Part shown: positions 8,857 through 17,002 of the stretch, piece by piece
Layout of the letters: each line of letters begins with the position of its first letter
Position numbering within the stretch: position 1 is the stretch's first letter
DNA from: a virus
Length of the DNA stretch: 20,784 nucleotides
Strand: one strand, 5' to 3'
Virus record (IMG/VR): IMGVR_UViG_3300029266_002152
Coordinates: 1-20,784 of that record
Notes under the pieces: model-generated
Database searches by the model: none
Told to the model about the DNA's origin: nothing
Seen by the model: the letters and a program-made list of their open reading frames with translations, nothing else
Position numbers and translations under genes: made by a program

Positions 8857-11800
8857 TAAAATGCTCCATTATTAGTTGATGTTTTTATTAATTCTGTACT
8901 TTTTCTTTTTTTAGGTTTTAAAGTTTTATTATTAAATTTAGGTTTAAAATCTACAATTCCAAATCCTATATTTTGATTTCCACTGTTATCATTAAATACA
9001 TTACCTTCAATTTTTTCTGATGTGATATTTATTAATAAATTTTTATTGGATTCATTTTCATCAGTTATTGGTCCTTCCAATGGAAATGGTATTTTATTGT
9101 TTGGAAAGTTTCCCTCAATGAATTTACCATCTGAACCATATTTTGGTAATACAGGATAGTAATAATTATCTAACCATTCTTGTTCAGAATAAGTATCAAT
9201 CAAATCATCATCTAAACCTTCTCTATTATAAATAGAATAATCTTTAGGAATAATGTTTTTCCAATATCTTGGTGATTCTGGATTTCCTGAATCTATTAAT
9301 GAAGAAGCTTGTAAAGCTTCTTCTTGTGTTTCAAATTCAATACTTTCAGTATTTATTTTTTCTCGAACTGAAATATTATCAAAGGTAACATCTGTATTTT
9401 TACCTCCTCTTTTTATTACAAACATTGTTCTATCAGCTGTAAAAGTCATTGAATTTCCTGTAGAAGGTTCATCAGTTGGTAAAGTATTAGGTATTTCTAA
9501 ATCTCCACCTATTAATTCAAGATGCATATTTCTATCTGTATCATCTGTAGAAGAAATATCTATTACATCGTATGTGAATATATATTCTTTACCGGGTGTT
9601 AATATCTCTTGTCGTGCATATGCATTATTATCAGTTCCTGCATCATATGAAATTATTCTTACCCCTCCATTGGAGTATTCAACATTACCATGTTCTCCAT
9701 ACCCAATATTCCAACTACTCAACTCTCCAGTAGAAAAATCACCATTTGTTATAAGTTCTCCACCATACTCACTTGTAAAATCATCAATGTTTGGTACTTC
9801 AAACCCTAACATTTCCGACATTGATTTTGCTGTATTATAAAATTTTGGATTGCCAATATTCAAATCACCAATTGATTTTCCTAATTCTTCAGAAAATACT
9901 TTAAATCCTGTATAGTTTATTTCATGTGAAGTAAGAGTTTTAAACTCTTCGTAATTAGAATATTGTGATATTGTTGAACTACCGTCAAGCTCAACCAAAT
10001 AAGCACCACCAGCAAAAGGTATACTTGTTCCACTCCCAAAACCAGTACAACCCAATGATGGGTGACAAAATTCATGAGATACGCCTTGATTTATTGTTCC
10101 AAATCTATAAGTGAATCCCTCAACCATAGTTGTTAAATTATCTGAAACCCAATTATTATTTTCATTCATTTCGGCAATAGCCCCAATACCATAATATTCG
10201 TTACAGGCCGTATCATTAGGATGACAATTCATAACACCCCGTGTGAGTGGGGGGTCAAACATATTTTCTGGATGTAAAAAAGCACTTATATTACAATCAT
10301 AATCTTCACAAAGTGGGTTAACTAATAATTCTCCTGAATCAAGTTTAGCCAATGTTCTTGGTTTTGTGTATTCATTCAATAAATCTAATTGGGAATTAAA
10401 CGATGAATCCATTTTATTTAATGCTATCTCCGTTTTTAATCTATCACCAAGATTTGTAAAGTCAACCCGCGTGACATCATTACCACCTATAAAACCAAGT
10501 TGTCGTTTTATACTTTTATAATAAGAACTTTTGTATGAAATACCACCAATTATTGGTGATGCATTTTTATAAGGAATAAATGAAAAACCATCACTTCCAA
10601 AAAATGTAAAATCCTCATCCAAACCTTCACTTATATTTATTCTTAATCTAAATTTTTTATTTGTTATAATACCAATTTCTTCTCCCTTTTCATTTACTTT
10701 CATTCTTATCATTGTACCAACAACTTCAAAAACTCCACTACTTTCATATGTATGATATAAAGCTTTTTCCTCATCAATTTTTTCAGGATTAGATTTAAAT
10801 TCATTTGGACTACCATCACCCCAATTTATATTATAAATGTAAAACAAACCTTTTTTAAAGTCTTGGTATACAGGTGTTCGTTTTACATCAAATACATTAT
10901 CAACTGGATATTGTGGATAAAAATAAAATTGTGCTTCCAATGGTGCTGTAGTATCATTGTATTTTTCTAATTGAGATAAAATAGTTGGGTCATAATATTT
11001 TGTTAAATTACCTTTACCATAATTACCAACAGACAATTTTTTTCTAACATCAACATCTGGAATGAAGTCTTCATCTTCATAAACTTCAAAATCATCTAAC
11101 CAAACCCTCCCATAAAATTCATTTGCAGATTGAACAATTAAATACAATGGTCGTATGATTCCATCACCATAACGAAAAATATCAGCCATAGTAAAATTAT
11201 ATGAAAATGTTTCCCAAGTATCTAATTCTGTATTTTGAAATCTACCCATACTTCCAAAGTTAGAATACTTTCTATTAAGTGTTCCAGTATCATTTATATC
11301 ATCACTATATCTCTGTGAATTAAAATCACCATGTGGCCAATAACAAGTTTCTGCACTCCAGGGAAGATGTCTTCCTTCGGCACGAACCCAAGATTCTGAT
11401 GTATAATTTGGATTCTCGTCTTTTCTATCCTCTGTTCTAATTGGGTTAGTTGTTGAAGTATCACCATCAACGATTGCAATTTCAACTTGTGGTGGATTAT
11501 TTGAATTATACAATTTACTCCAAGTTTTCATTTTAAACTTAACTTTCATTGTAGTGAATGGATTTATTCTTTCATCTGCCCATGGATTATAAATCTTAAT
11601 AACTTGATTTAATCCTCTGTATTGATTATCAGTTACACCACCATTTTGAACATTCATATCAAAATCATTTTTCCAATCGAATGTGGTATCGATTTTATTA
11701 TCATCTCCAAAATTATTTATATCAAATTGTCCGTCTCTAAAATTAGTAGCTAAAAATTCTAAACACCTACCATTTGAAAAACACGAAACTTCATCAGAAT

Positions 11801-13994
11801 ACTCCTCAGAAAAATCTTTGTCAATAATCCATTTTGCAAAATTAGGAAACCAAATATCTTCAATAACATCATCTGCTTCATCAGTATCATTCATACCCGT
11901 AGCAGTACATTTACGAGGAGTGAGGTAAGACTTATGAGATGAAACTGCAGGGTAAGCTGTGCCTTCAAGGCCGTTATCAAACTCATCACCTGTACTATCA
12001 ATTTGATTTTGTCTTAAAAAATAATTCATAGAGTCAAATACAGTTTCAGTACTGCCTAAAATTTCACTTTTAGAGGAATTGATTAAATTATCTTGTAATC
12101 TTAAAAGTGATTGATTTTGTCGTTCTGTAGGGTCAATTCTATAATCAAAGAAATAAGCATGATACCCAGTATAACCAATTGCACCTTGAGAATCAAAACC
12201 AACCCAATCTTGTTCTTGTGCTGCAGGATTTTGTTGAAATGAAGTTATAAGTTCAGAGCCATTAGGAAGATTTTCTGGATATGTTCCATACAATGTAGTT
12301 AGAGCACGACCATCACCACCTCTATATAAATCATCATTTCTTCTCCTTTGAAATTCCCCTATACCATCATAAGTACAATATGACCAATTATTTGAAGGTA
12401 TAAAAAATCTTTCTCTTTGGTCCTCATCATCGCCTGTAGAATATGGATTCCTCCAAATACTTTTTATAAACTTTCCTGAAGGGTTTGGAACTAAATTTAT
12501 TTTTCTAACTTGAGTGAATTTATCATCTCTAAACACACTAGGCATATTAGAAGTCAAAATATTATCATCATCGAATGTAAACATACCCAATCCAATTCTC
12601 CCATCTTCGTTTGAATCTAAAAAGCCTTGTCTTGTGTTTTGAAAAGTATCAATATTAATATTCAAACCAGTTAATGAATTATAAGCACTAAATAAAGTTT
12701 GTTCAATTACAACATTAGGTACTCCAAAGTCTAATGATATTTCTTCATCTGTTGATTCGGTATCAACTAATATATTATTTTCAGGTAGGTCTTCATTAAC
12801 ACTATCTTCAACTTCTTCATCCACTACAACAGGTGGTAGCCCAAAATCTATATCTTCATAAATTGTTTCATGTCCAACAATTTTAAAATTAATTTGTACA
12901 TCAACACTACCAGTTATTGGTTCTTCACTTATAGGGTCAAAAGGAGCACTTGGCCATAATGGGTCATAATTATTAGCAGGAGGAACATCTATTTCAAAAG
13001 AATATAAAGCAGTTTCAAAATTATAATAAAAACTACTTTCTTGACTGTTGCTATAGTTGTTTGGTATTATTCCAGTTTCTAAATAGGTATTACAATAGTC
13101 TGGAAGTGTGTATAACTGATTCATCCAGCTTATTGTGGACTCTAAATCGTTGGATGCTCTCCAGTTAGGGTCATAATGCCATAAATAAAAGGATACTATA
13201 AACATAGTTATGTCAGGTCGTCCAACTCCATCAATATCCTCTGAGGAGTTAAATATTCCTGGAACACCCCAAAACTTTTGTAAGTTGTTAATATAATCAC
13301 TTCTAGCTTGATTTCCAGCAGCGTCATCTCCAAAGGAATCTAAATCGTATTCTCCATTATTAAAAACATCAAATTCATTCCAATTTTGAGGAAATGGTAA
13401 CTGTTCTAAAGTTGCAGTCAGAAGGGCCCCGTCAACATAATTATATTCAAATTTAAATGTATCAAGTACACTAGTTGGCATATCTATAAAGAAATAATCT
13501 GCATTAACAGGTGCAATTTCACTTTTATAAAATGAATGTGGTTGTACTGCAAGTTTTGGTGAGTTATTATTATTAAAATCTTGATACTGGGTTATAATTG
13601 CATTCATAAAATTAAAAGTATTATGACTATTTTGACTCCATTCAGAATCACTTCCAGGATTGAATCCTAATTGTGTAAATTTTATTTTTGCTACACCAGG
13701 GTTTACTTCATTTTCATTAGGATGACCGGGTGGAAAAATACTCCCATATGGTTCTATGTTTAATTTATTTGAATATAATACTGCAGATTGATATGTTGAG
13801 TCAAATGTATCAATAGATGGGTCGTTAAGTTCATCATCTGCTCCTCCAGCTAAATCATCACCATCAGTAGTATGTTCGTGATGATGATGGTTATCAGCAT
13901 TATGTTCCCCATCATCAGGTGTTTCCGGGTCTGGAGGAGTTATTTTAAAACCTCCATCACCAACCGCTAATGGATTAAGTGTAGTTTCAGCCAT
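8856..13994 (-). CDS. 1712-aa multidomain structural protein: His-rich N-terminus, calcium loops, two CBM-like sandwiches, PKD domain
   Basis: Largest complete gene here. Residues 1-60 are acidic and Pro-rich with a histidine cluster (HNADNHHHHEH, 31-41). Dockerin/EF-hand-like loops occur at 253-263 (DIDGVGRPDIT) and 460-471 (DSNEDGRIGLGM). The motifs IDFGLPPVVV (382-391) and LDFGVPNVVI (421-430) flank an acidic linker. A jelly-roll-like domain lies at about 773-975 (ending VWLDDFEVYEDEDF), followed by a PKD domain at about 1018-1115 with the diagnostic INWGDGSP (1056-1063) and HTYESSGVFEVVGT. Then FFGSDGFSFIPYKNASPIIGG, a Cys-rich stretch (1229-1316), and a second CBM-like domain at 1411-1546 (GELITNGDFS, ILTPGKEYIFTYDV, VTFDNISVRE). 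The tail NDNSGNQNIGFGIVDFK...NGAF resembles that of the downstream paralogue. The start has AGGAA eight bases upstream, overlapping the previous stop. PKD and CBM folds suggest binding to host or particle-surface glycans. No catalytic site identified. Confidence 0.85.
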   Translation of the reverse strand: MAETTLNPLAVGDGGFKITPPDPETPDDGEHNADNHHHHEHTTDGDDLAGGADDELNDPSIDTFDSTYQSAVLYSNKLNIEPYGSIFPPGHPNENEVNPGVAKIKFTQLGFNPGSDSEWSQNSHNTFNFMNAIITQYQDFNNNNSPKLAVQPHSFYKSEIAPVNADYFFIDMPTSVLDTFKFEYNYVDGALLTATLEQLPFPQNWNEFDVFNNGEYDLDSFGDDAAGNQARSDYINNLQKFWGVPGIFNSSEDIDGVGRPDITMFIVSFYLWHYDPNWRASNDLESTISWMNQLYTLPDYCNTYLETGIIPNNYSNSQESSFYYNFETALYSFEIDVPPANNYDPLWPSAPFDPISEEPITGSVDVQINFKIVGHETIYEDIDFGLPPVVVDEEVEDSVNEDLPENNILVDTESTDEEISLDFGVPNVVIEQTLFSAYNSLTGLNINIDTFQNTRQGFLDSNEDGRIGLGMFTFDDDNILTSNMPSVFRDDKFTQVRKINLVPNPSGKFIKSIWRNPYSTGDDEDQRERFFIPSNNWSYCTYDGIGEFQRRRNDDLYRGGDGRALTTLYGTYPENLPNGSELITSFQQNPAAQEQDWVGFDSQGAIGYTGYHAYFFDYRIDPTERQNQSLLRLQDNLINSSKSEILGSTETVFDSMNYFLRQNQIDSTGDEFDNGLEGTAYPAVSSHKSYLTPRKCTATGMNDTDEADDVIEDIWFPNFAKWIIDKDFSEEYSDEVSCFSNGRCLEFLATNFRDGQFDINNFGDDNKIDTTFDWKNDFDMNVQNGGVTDNQYRGLNQVIKIYNPWADERINPFTTMKVKFKMKTWSKLYNSNNPPQVEIAIVDGDTSTTNPIRTEDRKDENPNYTSESWVRAEGRHLPWSAETCYWPHGDFNSQRYSDDINDTGTLNRKYSNFGSMGRFQNTELDTWETFSYNFTMADIFRYGDGIIRPLYLIVQSANEFYGRVWLDDFEVYEDEDFIPDVDVRKKLSVGNYGKGNLTKYYDPTILSQLEKYNDTTAPLEAQFYFYPQYPVDNVFDVKRTPVYQDFKKGLFYIYNINWGDGSPNEFKSNPEKIDEEKALYHTYESSGVFEVVGTMIRMKVNEKGEEIGIITNKKFRLRINISEGLDEDFTFFGSDGFSFIPYKNASPIIGGISYKSSYYKSIKRQLGFIGGNDVTRVDFTNLGDRLKTEIALNKMDSSFNSQLDLLNEYTKPRTLAKLDSGELLVNPLCEDYDCNISAFLHPENMFDPPLTRGVMNCHPNDTACNEYYGIGAIAEMNENNNWVSDNLTTMVEGFTYRFGTINQGVSHEFCHPSLGCTGFGSGTSIPFAGGAYLVELDGSSTISQYSNYEEFKTLTSHEINYTGFKVFSEELGKSIGDLNIGNPKFYNTAKSMSEMLGFEVPNIDDFTSEYGGELITNGDFSTGELSSWNIGYGEHGNVEYSNGGVRIISYDAGTDNNAYARQEILTPGKEYIFTYDVIDISSTDDTDRNMHLELIGGDLEIPNTLPTDEPSTGNSMTFTADRTMFVIKRGGKNTDVTFDNISVREKINTESIEFETQEEALQASSLIDSGNPESPRYWKNIIPKDYSIYNREGLDDDLIDTYSEQEWLDNYYYPVLPKYGSDGKFIEGNFPNNKIPFPLEGPITDENESNKNLLINITSEKIEGNVFNDNSGNQNIGFGIVDFKPKFNNKTLKPKKRKSTELIKTSTNNGAF
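8864..8867 (-). promoter_or_regulatory. Ribosome-binding site of the 1286-aa protein, encoded by the Gly-Ala tail codons of the 1712-aa protein
   Basis: GGAG spans the Gly-Ala codons of the terminal NGAF and is seven bases before the ATG at 8856. The ATG is embedded in TAATG with the upstream stop. The same arrangement recurs at 5004-5007. Confidence 0.75.
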
Positions 13995-14005
13995 TATTAA
14001 AATTC

Positions 14006-15877
14006 CTATACATTTAAACCACGAGCTCTTAATAAGTCACTTCGTGATATTATTTCTACTTTACATTTATTCCCATATCCTGAATTACTTACAATAGTTC
14101 CATTAAGTGGGTTGATGTGATTCATCCAAAACAAAGGTTCGTGACCAGCATCTCTTCCTGAAGCTGGTGATAGAGTATATCCATTAACCACATTATAATC
14201 ATCTGCATTAGGGTTAAAATCATCAGTCGTATCAGAATCAAAAATATTAGGTTCTATGATTGAAGGATTATAACTTGCACAAATAAAATACCATTCATTA
14301 AAATTTTCTGGAATTATTGTATTATTTAATAACATTCTATCACCATAACCAGGACTAATAGGGTTTAATTCAGGAGCATTCCAAGTATATTTTGGTAAAG
14401 TTGGATTTCCAATTTCTGAACTTCTCAATCCTCTATCATAGTCCTGTGCTGTATTATTTTTACCAAATTCTCTTACTTGTAATCTTACAAATCTTTCTGA
14501 AGTTGTGTTTTTAAATAAACCTAATGTATTGTTTAAATATGCATTTTCATCAACAAGTTGACCAAAATTATTATAAGCAGTATTCTCATTGCTAATTACA
14601 ACAGTTGGGTCATCTTTATTCACAACATAAGTTTCTAATTTAAATCCAAATGGATTTTCTGCTCTTGTTGGATTACCATAATTGAATAATGTACCAGATG
14701 AAGTTTTATCTAAAAATTTAACCCACATCGTAATGGTAAAACCCGTTCCAGCTTTGTCTAGTATAAATTGGGTTGTAGTATCAAATGGAGATATATCTTC
14801 ACTATATGAACCCCCTAAACCAACATAATCATTTGTTAACCAAGTTGGGTTATCTGGATTTAAACTATCTATAAAGTCTGAATTTTGATTTCTAATTATT
14901 ATACCTTGATTTAAATTTCTAAATTTTAAATAACCACTTGATTTATTTTCATATTTAGCCATCTCCTGTAATTCAACTTGGTTTTCTAATAAATCGGTTA
15001 AATAAGGAAGAATGGTGTTATAAATATCTTCAATGGTTTTTGTTGAGTTTACATCATTTGCAGTATTTTTTAATCTATGAATGAATGCTTCTTCTTCATC
15101 AATATTTCCATCTTGATTATCTTGAGCGTATGAAATACTATTGTCTTGATTATATTCAGTCGCACCACTCCAAGTTCTATTAGGTTCTCTATCAACTTCA
15201 CCATTATTATCTAAATCAAAATCAGGTTCATTTGGTGGAAGTAATGCATTTAATTCTTGAAAAAATCTTGTTATTCTAGCTTGTCGTGCATCACCCGATG
15301 GTAGTAATTCATAAATGTTTGTATCAAGAAATTCTTCAGCAAGTTCTACATCTACAATAGTTTTTTGGTCTGTTAATGGTATGAATTGACTTACATTTAG
15401 TGGATTACCATCTTGAACTATTAAATCAGTAATAGGTTCAGGAGCAACCAGCCCCCCATCTGAAAGTTCTATTGATATACCACCCTCATTAGGATTTATA
15501 GATATAAGTAGAGTATCAAAATTAGTAATTCGATTAGCTATCTCTTGTAACTTTGGAATTACTTGTTCTTCTTCCGTTCCTTGATTTATAATGGTGGTTT
15601 GATTTAAATCTTCTTGATTAGCCTTTATATCTTTTTGAAAAAGTGCTAAAACTCCAGCACCAGCACCTTGTTCAAGTTGACCATTACGAATAAACTTTTG
15701 AGAATCTGTAACATCAGTAGTATCAACATATGAACTAAGTATTAATTTATCAGCTATTAAATCCAATAATTGTTCTAACCCAAGTGATTGCTCTTCTGGT
15801 GTTAAATTAAATAATGATGGGTCAGTACTGTTAAAGTTTCCACCAGTAGTTGAATCATCTTCAGATGTATATGCCAT
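14006..15877 (-). CDS. 623-aa LamG/concanavalin-A-like structural protein with tandem calcium-binding loops
   Basis: Residues 1-130 are mostly alpha-helical and polar and I do not recognise them. Two Asp-rich loops, DLDNNGEVD (221-229) and DNQDGNIDEEE (253-263), look like a paired EF-hand or dockerin-type calcium site. Residues about 361-565 fit a LamG/concanavalin-A-like jelly roll: the strand FTITMWVKFLD (380-390) followed by TLFNYGNP, and later NNTIIPENFNEWYFICASY (518-536), the usual 'Trp-typical' return strand. The protein ends in a basic motif, SRSDLLRARGLNV. The start is preceded by AAGGAAA, which lies in the last codons of the upstream gene, at eight bases' spacing; only three bases separate the genes. 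LamG domains in phage structural proteins commonly mediate glycan or protein recognition, so a peripheral adhesin or head/tail decoration role is inferred. A precise T4 counterpart is not apparent. Confidence 0.85.
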   Translation of the reverse strand: MAYTSEDDSTTGGNFNSTDPSLFNLTPEEQSLGLEQLLDLIADKLILSSYVDTTDVTDSQKFIRNGQLEQGAGAGVLALFQKDIKANQEDLNQTTIINQGTEEEQVIPKLQEIANRITNFDTLLISINPNEGGISIELSDGGLVAPEPITDLIVQDGNPLNVSQFIPLTDQKTIVDVELAEEFLDTNIYELLPSGDARQARITRFFQELNALLPPNEPDFDLDNNGEVDREPNRTWSGATEYNQDNSISYAQDNQDGNIDEEEAFIHRLKNTANDVNSTKTIEDIYNTILPYLTDLLENQVELQEMAKYENKSSGYLKFRNLNQGIIIRNQNSDFIDSLNPDNPTWLTNDYVGLGGSYSEDISPFDTTTQFILDKAGTGFTITMWVKFLDKTSSGTLFNYGNPTRAENPFGFKLETYVVNKDDPTVVISNENTAYNNFGQLVDENAYLNNTLGLFKNTTSERFVRLQVREFGKNNTAQDYDRGLRSSEIGNPTLPKYTWNAPELNPISPGYGDRMLLNNTIIPENFNEWYFICASYNPSIIEPNIFDSDTTDDFNPNADDYNVVNGYTLSPASGRDAGHEPLFWMNHINPLNGTIVSNSGYGNKCKVEIISRSDLLRARGLNV

Positions 15878-15880
15878 AAT

Positions 15881-17002
15881 CTATTTCCTTTTTACTATAA
15901 ATTCAAAATTATCATCAAATATTTGTTCTTGTTCATCATTATACTTTAATTTCAATTGTATTTTATAAACTCTATCTGGATAAAATCCATCTAAATATTG
16001 AATAAAATAATTTGAATCACTGTCACAACTTAACTTAGTAAAACTTACACTAGAACTATCTTCAAAGGGAACAATAAACTCATCAGTAGCCACATCTTTA
16101 ATTGCATATGAACCACTACCTTCAGGTATAAAAGAATCAGTTACGGTTTGAACTGATGTAGAAAATGTTTTTTGTATGTATCTTTTTCTAGCACCAATTC
16201 TAAACTTAACTCTTTCACCAACTTTATAACTTTCTCTCAACCCCTTCATATATAAAAAGTTATCACTTAATCCACTCATTGTTAATTCATTCATTGAACC
16301 AGTGTTTGAACCTGTACAAGGTAAATGGTCATCCCAACGAACTTCTAATCTTGGTGAGAAAATCGTATGTGTGTTTCTCGAAAAGAATTTTAAATGTCCA
16401 AATGTTTCACTATCTGTTTCTTGACTACCACTAAAACTAATTAACATTCCATAATTTTCTTCTTGTCCTTTTAACCACATATTTACCATCTTAGTAACAT
16501 CAACCTCAACATCAGGTGATTGATTTGTAAATGATTGTTCTGACTGACTTACATTTAAAACTGTTACACCATTATTAGCCCAAGCTGTAGCAGTACCACC
16601 AAGTGGATTACTACGATTCTCCCAACTACAGCCATTTGTATTTTTTGGATTGTCACCAAACTTACCAGTACCCTCAGTCCATGATTGTGATATTGGTCGA
16701 ATGGCTAATTTATATTCTTCAGTCATTTCCGCATTACCCTCAGCCTCAAACAACCTTAAAAAATAAGATGCATTTGATGTTATTGTCCCACTTGCAACAG
16801 ATTTTGATAATTCAGTAAACTCCGTTCCACTAAAATTAACCAATGCTCGTGTTTGGTGGTCAAATGAATTATTAAAAAATTCTTTTCTGACTTCAATTAT
16901 TGGGTCTCTTCCAAAGTTTTGGTCTTTAAAAGATTCACCAGTTGTGGTATTTGAACCACTTGAAATCCAAGTGTCTTGTGATGGAAAAATAAAATGATGC
17001 AT
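15881..17002 (-). CDS. 373-aa DNRLRE-like domain structural protein following gp6
   Basis: Residues about 5-226 carry the signature order of a DNRLRE-type extracellular beta domain: an early TWISSGS (11-17), NFGRDPIIEVR (29-39), RALVNFSG, then ISQSWTEGTG (104-113), GCSWENR (124-130), DVEVDVTKMVNMWLKG (164-179), GMLISFSG, FFSRN (206-210) and SPRLEVRWDD (216-225). The C-terminal half (about 240-373) is a separate beta-rich domain with YKVGERVKFRIGARKRYIQK and YPDRVYKIQLKLKYND, ending in FEFIVKRK. No signal peptide is present, as expected for a virion protein assembled in the cytoplasm. ATG overlaps the gp6 stop as TAATG, with GGGAGA in the final gp6 codons as ribosome-binding site. Its place directly after gp6 suggests a wedge-attached peripheral component. 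That role is inference; the domain call is fairly firm. Confidence 0.85.
   Translation of the reverse strand: MHHFIFPSQDTWISSGSNTTTGESFKDQNFGRDPIIEVRKEFFNNSFDHQTRALVNFSGTEFTELSKSVASGTITSNASYFLRLFEAEGNAEMTEEYKLAIRPISQSWTEGTGKFGDNPKNTNGCSWENRSNPLGGTATAWANNGVTVLNVSQSEQSFTNQSPDVEVDVTKMVNMWLKGQEENYGMLISFSGSQETDSETFGHLKFFSRNTHTIFSPRLEVRWDDHLPCTGSNTGSMNELTMSGLSDNFLYMKGLRESYKVGERVKFRIGARKRYIQKTFSTSVQTVTDSFIPEGSGSYAIKDVATDEFIVPFEDSSSVSFTKLSCDSDSNYFIQYLDGFYPDRVYKIQLKLKYNDEQEQIFDDNFEFIVKRK

Noticed and set aside
9253-9840. Antisense plus-strand open frame of 195 codons inside the 1712-aa gene
   Set aside because: It lies wholly opposite a well-supported coding frame with recognisable CBM-like sequence. 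Its translation is low-complexity Ser/Ile/Leu without domain signal, and it has no operon context.
15019-15026. Plus-strand TATAAATA
   Set aside because: It points against every gene in the window and lies inside the LamG gene; no plus-strand gene follows it.
16304-16330. LPCTG in the DNRLRE protein, resembling a sortase signal
   Set aside because: It is mid-protein with no following membrane segment, the third residue is Cys, and the genomic context is phage structural, not a cell-wall protein.
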